Assembly: GCF_903819335.1 (NCBI RefSeq)
Contig: NZ_CAIJDE010000029.1
Coordinates: forward strand, 163,219 to 227,218
Direction of reading: 5' to 3'
Source of the DNA: Flavobacterium panici
GTDB taxonomy: Bacteria; Bacteroidota; Bacteroidia; Flavobacteriales; Flavobacteriaceae
DNA: 64,000 nt
The position numbers were made by a program, and so were the translations under genes. This document shows positions 34,790 to 44,074 of this stretch, in pieces; the stretch's first letter is position 1, and every line of letters starts with the position of its first letter. The notes under the pieces are model-generated. The model was not told the origin of the DNA and searched no databases. It saw nothing but the letters and a program-made list of their open reading frames with translations.

Positions 34790-36430
34790 TTATTTTTTAA
34801 TAAAACGTCTTACCGTTTTGATTCCATCTTTTTCTAATGAAATCAGGTAAATTCCTTTTTTCAAATCAGCAACGTTGATGCTGTTGTTGTTTACTGTTTG
34901 TGATGAAACTGTAGCACCGCCTTCAGAATTGATAACACTTACATTTGCTCCGGAAACTTCTGAACTAAAGAAAAGTGTATCTTCTGTTGGGTTTGGATAA
35001 ATAGTAACGCTTGCAATATCCGCAGGAGTTTCAGCAGCTGGAGCTACCGATTTTGCAGCTAAACCAGAAGCCGATTTTGTGATTCTAAACCAGTTTAAAT
35101 TTACTCCAGAAGCTTGAATATAGATTCCGAAATTATACGTTCCGGCATTTACATTTACAGTTTGCGTAATTGTCTGCCAGTTTTGCCATCCGCCAGTATT
35201 TGGTACATTAACTGCACCAAGCTGAATTGTTCCGGCATTTAAATCAGATGATAATCTTGCTCCGTTAACAGCACTTGCAACTCTGTATTCAATTACATAA
35301 TTCCCAGATGTTGGAAAGTTAATATTGTAATATGCCATCCAGTCTCCTGTATCAGCATAACCTACATTTAAACCTCCGCCTGTATCTGTTGTAGCTTCTG
35401 TTTGAACACCGCTCATTGTATTATAACTTTCGGCTTGTATTAAAGTTCCTGTTCCAGGAGGATTACTTCCTGTAATAACCTGATTGATGGCAGTTAATAA
35501 TGATTTAGAGCCTGTTGCATCCTGAGATAATTCCCAAATCATAACTCCGCCTGCGTTTTGAATCGCAAAAGTTGTTTTTGCTTTAATTGTTGGAATTCCG
35601 TTATAGTAAATTGTATTTCCAACCTGATCCTGATTTTCTGCTCCCGGATATTGAGCTACGATATTAGCATAAGAAATTCCCTGATTTGCAGATGCTCCAA
35701 AGCCATATCCGTAAAATGGTAATCCAATAATAGCTTTACTTGCAGGTAAACCTCTTCCTGTCCAGTAATTAAATTGGTTTACAGCCATACTGTATGGAGA
35801 ATGCTGTCCCGGATTGTTTGGCTGCCATGGCCCAGTTGCATCGTATGCCATGATATTGATCCAGTCATAAGCCGCAAAAGTAGATGCAGGTACATTTGCA
35901 CCACCATATCCTTCTGAAAGCGCTGACGAAATCAATTTTCCATTGGCATGTAATTTATTCGCCAAGGCAATAACAAATCCGCCATAATCGCCGTTAATTG
36001 CCGGACCTTCTAAATCTACGTCGATTCCGTCAAAATTGTGAGCGACCACATAGTCGTACAGTTTTTGAATAAAAGCGGTACGGTTTCCCGGCGTAATTAA
36101 ATTAAAATAATTGTCACGAATGGCACCGCCTTCAGAAATGGCACCTCCTCCAAGAGAAACAAAAACTTTAACGTTTTGAGCATGTGCAGTATTAATAATG
36201 GCATTGTTTCCAGAATTAAAACTTAAATATCCGTTTGCATCAGGATTTTCGAACGCAATATTAATGTGCGTTAATTTACTGTACTGGATAGTTCCTGCTA
36301 AAGCATTTAGATCAACCCAGTTCGGGACATAAGCGATTACTTTTTTCTGCTGGGCCGCAGCTAAGTTAAAAACACCCAACACTAAAATAATAATGCATTT
36401 CTGCAGCATTCTTCGGTAATTGTTTTTCAT
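34790..36430 (-). CDS. Secreted GH18 chitinase with CBM6 and T9SS tail
   Basis: This 546-residue exported enzyme has a signal peptide (cleavage after NLAAAQ). The GH18 TIM barrel spans about 30-315, with the catalytic DxxDxDxE motif intact (FDGIDVDLEG; Asp134, Asp137, Asp139, Glu141) and the later IMAYD motif. CBM6 covers about 330-455 and the type A sorting domain about 475-546. GH18 enzymes cut chitin by a substrate-assisted mechanism. The gene lies between a secreted protease and a GH64 glucanase on the same strand. Its CBM6 is close to theirs, but it lacks the crystallin and ricin modules. Confidence 0.95.
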   Translation of the reverse strand: MKNNYRRMLQKCIIILVLGVFNLAAAQQKKVIAYVPNWVDLNALAGTIQYSKLTHINIAFENPDANGYLSFNSGNNAIINTAHAQNVKVFVSLGGGAISEGGAIRDNYFNLITPGNRTAFIQKLYDYVVAHNFDGIDVDLEGPAINGDYGGFVIALANKLHANGKLISSALSEGYGGANVPASTFAAYDWINIMAYDATGPWQPNNPGQHSPYSMAVNQFNYWTGRGLPASKAIIGLPFYGYGFGASANQGISYANIVAQYPGAENQDQVGNTIYYNGIPTIKAKTTFAIQNAGGVMIWELSQDATGSKSLLTAINQVITGSNPPGTGTLIQAESYNTMSGVQTEATTDTGGGLNVGYADTGDWMAYYNINFPTSGNYVIEYRVASAVNGARLSSDLNAGTIQLGAVNVPNTGGWQNWQTITQTVNVNAGTYNFGIYIQASGVNLNWFRITKSASGLAAKSVAPAAETPADIASVTIYPNPTEDTLFFSSEVSGANVSVINSEGGATVSSQTVNNNSINVADLKKGIYLISLEKDGIKTVRRFIKK

Positions 36431-36601
36431 AATAAATTGTTTAATAGATTAATAAAAATTTGTAAATTTTGGGGGAAATGAAAAATTTTGGATTTCAAAC
36501 TTCAGATTTTAGATTTGATCGCTGTGCAATCTAATTGGGTCAAACTAACTAACGCTCCCTAATTATTATCTAAAATCTAAAGCCTAAAATCGTTTTTAAA
36601 A

Positions 36602-39271
36602 CTATTTTTTTATGAAACGTTTGATCGTCTGTTTGCCTTCTTTTTCAAAAACAATAAAATAGATTCCTTGCTTCAAATGCGAAACATCAAAACTGTTATT
36701 ATTGATTTTTTGAGAGGCAACAGTAGATCCCGTTTGTGAATCGACTATTTTTACGCTTCCGCCAGAAAGATCTGTCGTTACATAAAGTGTATTTTCTACC
36801 GGACTTGGATAAACATTTAAAGCAATTTCTGTCGGTTCTTCTGCTGGTTGAACTGAAGCCGTTTTAGCAGCTGCACCCGCACCAACTTTAGTAATTTTAA
36901 TCCAGTTGATGTTCATTCCGGTATTTTGAATGTAAATTCCGAAATTGTATGTTCCTGCATTTACATTTACTGTTTGCGAAACCGTCTGCCAGTTTTGCCA
37001 TCCTCCTGTATTTGGAATATCAACATTTCCTAAAACAATGGTTCCTCCGTTTAAATCAGATGATAATCTTCCGCCTGTAACAGCGCTTGCCACTCTGTAT
37101 TCAATTAAATAAGAACCTGTTGTTGGGAAATTGATGTTGTTATACGCTAACCAGTCACCTGTTTCTGTGTAACCTACATTTGAGCCTCCGCCTGTATCTG
37201 TAGTGGCTTCAACCTGAATTCCGCTCATTGCTGAATAATCTTCGGCCTGAATTAAAACAGAAGTCTGCGAACTTGTGGCAGGAACCAGTTTCCATTGTCC
37301 GCAAGTTTGGTTGTTATTATCCCATTGTTGTACAATTGCTCCAGAAGCTGTACTTGCACCTGCAACCTCAACAATTCTACCGCTGTGTCTTGCTACAATT
37401 TTATAGAAACCATCGCCTGTAGAAACCAATACAAACTGCTGGTTTGTTGTTGCATTGTATGGATATTGCTCTAAACGCGCGCCGTTTGCTTTATTGAAAT
37501 TATTAATGTCTAAAGACTGGCTGCTATGGTTAGCAATAATTTTATACAATCCATCGCCTAAATGTGTAAACGTAAATTTTTGATTGTTTCCAGAATTCAG
37601 CGCGCCTTGATTAATTCCTGCTCCGTTAGATAAACTTGCATTCCAAACATCCATATACAAACCGCTGTTTCTGTTTTGTAAAAAGAAAGTCTGGTTTCCT
37701 AAAGTTGTAGTTCCGTTTGCAAGGATTCTGATAGAAGTTACTTTATCATTCCAGGTTGTGTTTAAACAAGAATTATCAGAATTAATTACGGTAGAAGCTC
37801 CTGTAAAATTATCATCCTGATATAAAATCGCCTGATATCCTTGTGCAATTTTTAATGACGAAATATCATCATTTAAAACACCTAAAGTATTTAAACGTGC
37901 TAAGTTATAATCTCCAATTGTTAATCCGCCAGAGAAACCTGTATAATTACAATCTTTATAAACCGTAATAACATCTGTCGAAGCCGGAACAGAAGGAACC
38001 GTTCCTGCATAACCTCCAAAAACTGCAATTACTTTTGTTGGCTGTGGCGAATGCAATGATGGTGACTGATCTGCAACGTCATCATAAGCAAAACCATAAG
38101 CTAAATTATCAATGCTGATTCCGGGTAAATGCCAGAATTTAGAATAATGGTTTGTTGGATTTACCTGATAATATTTTGAAGCATCGTACCAGTTTTGCTG
38201 ACCCAGATTTGCTGTTGTAGTATTTACAACGTGTCTGTTAATGGCAGCCGTTAATTGCGCCTGAATCACAAGATCTAAATCTCCGTCAACCAATCTTCTG
38301 TCGAGAACACCTTTTCCTTCAAGCGCCTCCTGAGTACTTGGTCTGTATTGAACTCTTCCTGTACGGCCAACAAATCCTCCAGATTGTCCAACCATTTCAA
38401 GCTGTTCGCCAATAACTCTTCCTTTAAAAACTCCGGCGTCTCCGGCATAAAAGATCAAGTCTTCATTTTTGTATTTATTCCAGATCGCGTCGATATACGA
38501 TTTTAAATAATTGGCTTGCGGCCCAACTGTCGTTCCTCCTGTTCCATCTGCGAAAGCGGGAGTTTTTGACGGAGCTGTAATTTCACCTGTTGTATTGTTT
38601 ACACAACCTTGAAATTCTGATGGAACATTGGCTTTAAAAGCAGCAATAATATCTGCATGGTTTTTTAATTCACCTACTTTCTTTTGATATCCGTTTGCAC
38701 CAAATAATTCCAATCCCATTGGATATTTATATGAATCTACTCTCGAAGGATTTCCAAAGAAACCATATTGATTGTTAGTCAATTCGATTATTTCATATAA
38801 AATTCCCTGATTTGGATCTGTCGCATTCAACGGATTTGGCGATGTATATCCCGAAGGAGCTCCATTGGCACCAAAAAAGTAAAAATACAACTGCGAACCT
38901 TTAGAAATAAAAACTCGGCAGCCTGCAATTAAAGGCAGCGTAAAAGTTTTGTTTGGAATTTCACTCAACTTAGTAAAACAAGCTGCGTATTTTGAATTTT
39001 GTCCCGGTCCGGTATTTCCGCCAATTGTTGGCCCCGTAACGGTATTATAAGAAGAACTCATTGGTAAAACCTGACTTGTTTTGGCATTTACCCAAACATG
39101 GTTTCCGGTGGTATAATCGATACCAACAATGGCTACATACAATTCATTATCATTAAATTTAGAAGTATTACTAATCGTGAAAGGAATGGCTCCCTGCCCG
39201 AACATATAATTTGAAAACACCAAAAACAGTGCTGTCAGTAGTGAAAATCTTTGAAGTTTATTTTTTTTCAT
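36602..39271 (-). CDS. Secreted GH64 beta-1,3-glucanase with binding modules and T9SS tail
   Basis: This 889-residue exported protein has a signal peptide (after YMFG), then a GH64 laminaripentaose-producing beta-1,3-glucanase domain (about 28-425; FTISNTSKFNDNELYVAIVG, LYFYFFGANG and FYAGDAGVFKGRVIG are typical). A crystallin-like module (432-510), a ricin lectin (515-660), CBM6 (673-800) and a type A sorting domain (813-889) follow. From the crystallin module on, it is nearly the same protein as the secreted protease. GH64 cuts long beta-1,3-glucan such as that of fungal walls, so with the GH18 and GH16 enzymes a fungal-wall target is likely. Confidence 0.92.
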   Translation of the reverse strand: MKKNKLQRFSLLTALFLVFSNYMFGQGAIPFTISNTSKFNDNELYVAIVGIDYTTGNHVWVNAKTSQVLPMSSSYNTVTGPTIGGNTGPGQNSKYAACFTKLSEIPNKTFTLPLIAGCRVFISKGSQLYFYFFGANGAPSGYTSPNPLNATDPNQGILYEIIELTNNQYGFFGNPSRVDSYKYPMGLELFGANGYQKKVGELKNHADIIAAFKANVPSEFQGCVNNTTGEITAPSKTPAFADGTGGTTVGPQANYLKSYIDAIWNKYKNEDLIFYAGDAGVFKGRVIGEQLEMVGQSGGFVGRTGRVQYRPSTQEALEGKGVLDRRLVDGDLDLVIQAQLTAAINRHVVNTTTANLGQQNWYDASKYYQVNPTNHYSKFWHLPGISIDNLAYGFAYDDVADQSPSLHSPQPTKVIAVFGGYAGTVPSVPASTDVITVYKDCNYTGFSGGLTIGDYNLARLNTLGVLNDDISSLKIAQGYQAILYQDDNFTGASTVINSDNSCLNTTWNDKVTSIRILANGTTTLGNQTFFLQNRNSGLYMDVWNASLSNGAGINQGALNSGNNQKFTFTHLGDGLYKIIANHSSQSLDINNFNKANGARLEQYPYNATTNQQFVLVSTGDGFYKIVARHSGRIVEVAGASTASGAIVQQWDNNNQTCGQWKLVPATSSQTSVLIQAEDYSAMSGIQVEATTDTGGGSNVGYTETGDWLAYNNINFPTTGSYLIEYRVASAVTGGRLSSDLNGGTIVLGNVDIPNTGGWQNWQTVSQTVNVNAGTYNFGIYIQNTGMNINWIKITKVGAGAAAKTASVQPAEEPTEIALNVYPSPVENTLYVTTDLSGGSVKIVDSQTGSTVASQKINNNSFDVSHLKQGIYFIVFEKEGKQTIKRFIKK

Positions 39272-39449
39272 ATCTAAATAATTGTGGGGTTTATGTAAAT
39301 AGATTCTAAACTGGAGTCATTTTTAAATCATGACTTTTTAATCATCCGTCAGGTGCAATTATTTGGTGCTATCCATTTAAATTTAATTCCAGCTTACAAT
39401 TGAATGAGAGGGTTTATTTTAAAACAAACTACACCCAACGGATTTTTAA

Positions 39450-42400
39450 TTATTTCTTAATTAGCTTTTTTGTCCAGCTTTTTTGATCTGATTTGAAATT
39501 CAGAATATAAATTCCTTTTGTCAGTCTGCTCAAATCAATTACGCTTTCACTTGCTTCTTTCTCCGGTTTATTCTGAAGAACCAGTGTTCCTGAATTGTCA
39601 TAAATGGTAATGATTTTGTTGTCTAAATTTTCAGGAATGGCAACTTGAATATAGTTACTTGCCGGATTTGGATAGATGGCGAAAACAACACTTTCAGGCG
39701 CACTTTCTTCAACTATAACATTTGCTTTTTTAGCTGCAGAAGCAGATCCGTAAGCTTCGATTTCATATAATGAATATCCGTAAGGAGCCAAAGCTTTTGT
39801 TGTACATAAAATGCGAAGGTATCTTCCTGTTCCGCTTACGGTTAAATCATCCGTTCCTCCGTCGCTTGCAGTTTGTGTGTTGATTGTTTCGTTTTCAGTA
39901 AAAACGTTATCTGTAGAAAGCTGTACTTTATATTGCGTTGCAAAAGCTGCTTCCCATTTCAATACTACACGATTCAGGTTGTAATTGCTTCCTAAATCAA
40001 CATAAATCCATTCTGTAGCATTTGCAAAAGAACTCGCCCATCTTGAAACCGTTCCGTCTCCGTCGGTTGCTTTACTTGCAGACAATGTTGCATTTTCTTC
40101 GGTAGAAGCCGTTGCCGTTTTTGACAGAGCTAAATTTACATTTGGATTTGCTGTAATATTTCTAACAATAACATCGCTGAAAACTCCAGTTCCTAAAGTT
40201 CCATTTGCATGAGACGTAACCGCCATTCCAACATAAATGGTATTCGCCATTGTAATTGTTTTTGGAGTTCCAAGCTGTGTCCACGTTGTACCATTATCAG
40301 AAGTATAAGAAGTAAATACATTTCCTGCACGCACCACACGAACCCATTTTGGAGCTGTTCCCGCGGCAACATCTGCAACTGTTACTCCTGAAGTAGCATT
40401 TCTTGATAAAAACTCAACGCCTGCAGCCGGTGTAACATCTGTCATAGCATGTTTAGAAGTTACTGTAAGTGTTTCTCTAAACATTACTCCCGCTTTTGCA
40501 TATGTATTCGTATTGGTTAACGAATTAACTTTGGCAATAATTTCGGCATCACCAGTAATAGATTGATTTACAAATTGAAATTGATCGCTGGTTTCCCAAA
40601 TATCAGTTCCTGAACCTTTTATCGTGAAAGTTCCGCTAGAATGTGTTGCTTCTCCCGCTGGTGTTACCGCACCTAAATCTGTACTAACCCACGGTGCAGG
40701 TAATCCAACTGGAGTTTCTGTCGAAACTAAATTTAAAGCTCTTAAATTGTCAAAATAATACGTGTTTCCAGAATTTGTTCCCGGCTCGTATAAGAAAACA
40801 AAACGGTTTACTTCGCTGTCTAAAGTCGAAGCGTCTGGCGTGCTTACATACGTAAAAGTTACCGTATGCCAAGTATTGGTTTGTTTTACAACTCCCTGAT
40901 AAATACTGTGTCTTCCTACCGGATAATTTGACGGAACCGAAGCACTGCTTTCTGCCTGCCATGAAATAACAGATCCAACCGGAGCAGAGGTATAAACATC
41001 CATTGCGAATTTTTTAGTTCCCGCTTTGAAATCCCCAATATTGGTTAAAGTCGTATTGAAGGAGAAATTATCATATAATTCTGTTGACTTACGAACATAT
41101 CTTCCAACGTTTGCCGAAGTATTAATTCCTGTCGCACTCGGATTTGCTACGTTTGCTGTATAAGTTCCGATAGCGTCTCTAAATGTAATATTGTGAACCG
41201 TTTGATAATCTTCGTAAACAACTCCAGGCGTAAATGTATCCGGAAGTTTGGTTGCTCCAATTCTGATATTATCAAAATAATAGGTATCGCTTGTAAAAGA
41301 ACCTGAGTTAAACAATAAAACCATTTGGTTTACTGCCAAATTCGAAGTTCCTGCATCTGGGCTTGAATTGTAATAAAAAGTCAACGTTTCCCATTGGTTT
41401 TGTTTCGTCGTAATCGCAACATAATTACTGTTTCTTCCCGTTGGGTAATTAGCAGGAAGTGAAGTTGCGCTGTTTTCTAAATTCAAACTTACAACCGTAC
41501 CAATTGGTGCCGATGTATACACATCAATCATGATTTTATTCGTCTGGTTTTTTAATAAACCAGCATCTTCAATCGTGCTTTGCGTATTAAAGAAAAGTAC
41601 ATCGTATTGTTCGGTTACGTTTCTAACGTATCTCGCCACATTTGCAGACGAGTTAACAGCATTTGAACCCGGATTTGCCACAACCGAATAAGTTCCTGTT
41701 GTAGTTCCTTTTATAATTTTGTTGATGCCGTCGTAATTCTGCAATATATCTGTGGCAACAATTGGTTTTTCTGGTGTAGCTCTTGTCAACAGGTTATCAA
41801 AATAATATGTTGCGCCAGAATTTGAATTCGATTCAAAAAGTAAAGCCACATTATTAATCGTCAAAGCGCTTGTATTTGCATCGATAATTTTTTCGAATTC
41901 AAACTCAATCGTTTCCCATTTATTTTGAACTGTTGTAGTTGCTTTGTAACCGCTGTGTCTTCCTAACGGATAATTTGTTGCAGTTGTTACATTACTATTT
42001 TCTAACTGCAGCGAAACTTTAGTTCCAACCGGAGCCGAAGTATACAAATCAAAAGAAATTCTTTTTCTTCCGTATACATAATCGTTCGCATTGCTGATTA
42101 CTACGTTTTTGATATTGAAAACATCGTACAATTCAGAAGAATTACGAACATATCTTCCAACCAAAGCCGAAGTATTAATTCCGGTTGCAGAAGGATTTGC
42201 TACGGCTTCAGTCAAAACTCCCGTTTTGTTTCCGTAAACAACATTTCTGTTCGTTTGAAAATCTTCCTGAATTTTCTCTACCGGAATAGCAGGTTCAGTT
42301 TTTACAGCCAGTTTATACGTATTTGCCGTACATCCCGAAGTTGTTGCTGTTACCGAAACATCTCCGCCTGCAGTTCCCCAATTTACAGTTAAGGCATTTG

Positions 42401-43406
42401 TTCCCTGCCCAGCCGTAATTGTCGCTCCCGCAGGAACAGTCCAATTGTACGTTGCGCCAGTAATAGCATTTATAGAATACGTTTTACCTGTTTCGTTTTG
42501 ATACACTTTTGCATCTCCGGCAACGCCATATTTATAACTTCCGTCATAAACACGAACATAATCCACCTGCAATTTTGCCGGAAAATCAGCCGGAACTGGA
42601 GCTACTCCTGCCCCATTTACGCTTGTATAAGGCGTTCCTGCACTACCTACTGCCAAATTTAAAATAATATAAAACTGATTATCGTTAAAAGGCCATCCGC
42701 CATTTACAGTAGTATTAGGCGTTGCGGTGTGAAATAAAACATCATCAACATACCATTTTATAAAGTTTGGTCCCCATTCTACCGCATACACGTGAAAGTC
42801 TGTAGATAAATCCGTTGGAGAGCTATAACTTCTTCCCGTAAAATGATATCCGTTTCCATCGTAATGAATTGTTCCGTCTACAGATTGTGGGTTTCTGTGT
42901 TTGGCTTCCATGATATCAATTTCACCTGTATACGGCCAATTTCCTCCTACCGGAAGCATCCAGAACGCAGGCCATGCACCTTGTCCGTTTGATAACTTCA
43001 TGCGGGCTTCAACTCTTCCGTATTTAAGGGAATACTTTCCTTCTGTAGTTAATTTTGAAGAAGCGTAAGGCTGATCAGGAAATGCGCCATTCGGCTCGTA
43101 TTTTGCCTGAATGTTCAAATAACTGTTTGCTCCTTCTTTTACAATTGTCGCCTGATTTGGGTCGTAACGCTGAGCCTCAGCATTTCCGAATCCGCAAAGT
43201 GCCGGACAACCGTTTCCTGAAATACTCTGCCACTTGGTTAGGTCGACAGTAGTACCGTTAAATTCATCAGACCAAACCAATGTTTTACATTGTGCCTGGA
43301 CATTCAAAATTGGCAGCAGCACAAATATTGCCGCAGCCAAAAATCGTTTAAAATAATAGAAATTGTCTTTCGGTGGTCGGCCGAAAAAAGAGTCATTTTG
43401 ATTCAT
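39450..43406 (-). CDS. Secreted multidomain GH16 beta-glucanase with T9SS tail
   Basis: This 1318-residue protein begins with an extended signal peptide. The GH16 domain covers about 42-290, with the catalytic ExDxxE (GEIDIMEA: Glu162, Asp164, Glu167), as in laminarinases. After a PKD-like domain (300-370) come three copies of an unnamed module of about 170 residues (375-895), each with TSAPxGT and a late TYYFDN. A concanavalin-like DUF1349-type domain, an F5/8C (CBM32-like) domain (about 1110-1230) and a type A sorting domain (IYPNPASNYIQV) follow. It probably cuts beta-1,3- or mixed-link glucan outside the cell. It lies upstream of the GH64 gene; the promoter is not recognised. Confidence 0.93.
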   Translation of the reverse strand: MNQNDSFFGRPPKDNFYYFKRFLAAAIFVLLPILNVQAQCKTLVWSDEFNGTTVDLTKWQSISGNGCPALCGFGNAEAQRYDPNQATIVKEGANSYLNIQAKYEPNGAFPDQPYASSKLTTEGKYSLKYGRVEARMKLSNGQGAWPAFWMLPVGGNWPYTGEIDIMEAKHRNPQSVDGTIHYDGNGYHFTGRSYSSPTDLSTDFHVYAVEWGPNFIKWYVDDVLFHTATPNTTVNGGWPFNDNQFYIILNLAVGSAGTPYTSVNGAGVAPVPADFPAKLQVDYVRVYDGSYKYGVAGDAKVYQNETGKTYSINAITGATYNWTVPAGATITAGQGTNALTVNWGTAGGDVSVTATTSGCTANTYKLAVKTEPAIPVEKIQEDFQTNRNVVYGNKTGVLTEAVANPSATGINTSALVGRYVRNSSELYDVFNIKNVVISNANDYVYGRKRISFDLYTSAPVGTKVSLQLENSNVTTATNYPLGRHSGYKATTTVQNKWETIEFEFEKIIDANTSALTINNVALLFESNSNSGATYYFDNLLTRATPEKPIVATDILQNYDGINKIIKGTTTGTYSVVANPGSNAVNSSANVARYVRNVTEQYDVLFFNTQSTIEDAGLLKNQTNKIMIDVYTSAPIGTVVSLNLENSATSLPANYPTGRNSNYVAITTKQNQWETLTFYYNSSPDAGTSNLAVNQMVLLFNSGSFTSDTYYFDNIRIGATKLPDTFTPGVVYEDYQTVHNITFRDAIGTYTANVANPSATGINTSANVGRYVRKSTELYDNFSFNTTLTNIGDFKAGTKKFAMDVYTSAPVGSVISWQAESSASVPSNYPVGRHSIYQGVVKQTNTWHTVTFTYVSTPDASTLDSEVNRFVFLYEPGTNSGNTYYFDNLRALNLVSTETPVGLPAPWVSTDLGAVTPAGEATHSSGTFTIKGSGTDIWETSDQFQFVNQSITGDAEIIAKVNSLTNTNTYAKAGVMFRETLTVTSKHAMTDVTPAAGVEFLSRNATSGVTVADVAAGTAPKWVRVVRAGNVFTSYTSDNGTTWTQLGTPKTITMANTIYVGMAVTSHANGTLGTGVFSDVIVRNITANPNVNLALSKTATASTEENATLSASKATDGDGTVSRWASSFANATEWIYVDLGSNYNLNRVVLKWEAAFATQYKVQLSTDNVFTENETINTQTASDGGTDDLTVSGTGRYLRILCTTKALAPYGYSLYEIEAYGSASAAKKANVIVEESAPESVVFAIYPNPASNYIQVAIPENLDNKIITIYDNSGTLVLQNKPEKEASESVIDLSRLTKGIYILNFKSDQKSWTKKLIKK

Positions 43407-43706
43407 TTTTTTTAGTTTTTTGTTAGTAAAGTTTATTACCTCGACAAAAACCTATTTTGCAGAAATGGGTTCTTATTCTAATAATAATCCGACAATATTA
43501 ACAAATAAATCAGGCTACACTTACATTTTTGAGTACGGTTTGACTACGGTGATTTAAAAAAAATGAAGAAAAAAGGCGTAAAACTACTTAGGATATTACT
43601 TACGAGATGAAATCCCGTTTTTTATAAGTTATTCTTAATGCCGAAGGTTGTAAAATAACTACCACAGATTTTAAAGATGTGGAAAAAATTAAAGGCGTGA
43701 AAAATT

Positions 43707-44074
43707 TTAAACACATAGAAACATAGATTTTCTTCTTGCTTCTTATTTGAGATTATAAAAAAAGCTCGCTTTTTACACATAGCTATGTTTGTTTATATTA
43801 GTGAAACGCCTTTTTTATAGACAAAGCAAACTATGTTCCTATGTGTTTAAATAATCGTCCAGTAATTTATTCACTTCTTTTTCAAACAGCTATGTTTGTT
43901 TAAACTAGTGAAACGCCTTTTTTATAGACAAAGCAAAACTATGTTTCTATGTGTTTAAATAATCGTCCAGTAATTTAATTACTTCTTTTTCACACAGCTA
44001 TGTTTGTTTAAACTAGTGAAACTCCTTTTTTATAGACAAAGCAAAACTATGTTCCTATGTGTTTAAATAATCGT
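43707..44074. repeat. CATAG palindromic repeat, copy 3, with 108-base tandem units
   Basis: A CATAG element in reverse orientation (43707-43850) is followed by two further units with a period of exactly 108 bases (43851-43958 and 43959-44066). Each has ATAATCGTCCAG, TATGTTTGTTTAAACTAGTG and CTATGTGTTTAA. The last unit runs into a sequence like its own start that forms the stop codon of the next gene. Confidence 0.85.

Noticed and set aside
43775..44074. Tandem 108-base units as a possible CRISPR array
   Set aside because: The units are nearly identical along their whole length with no unique spacers, are too long, and have no cas genes nearby.
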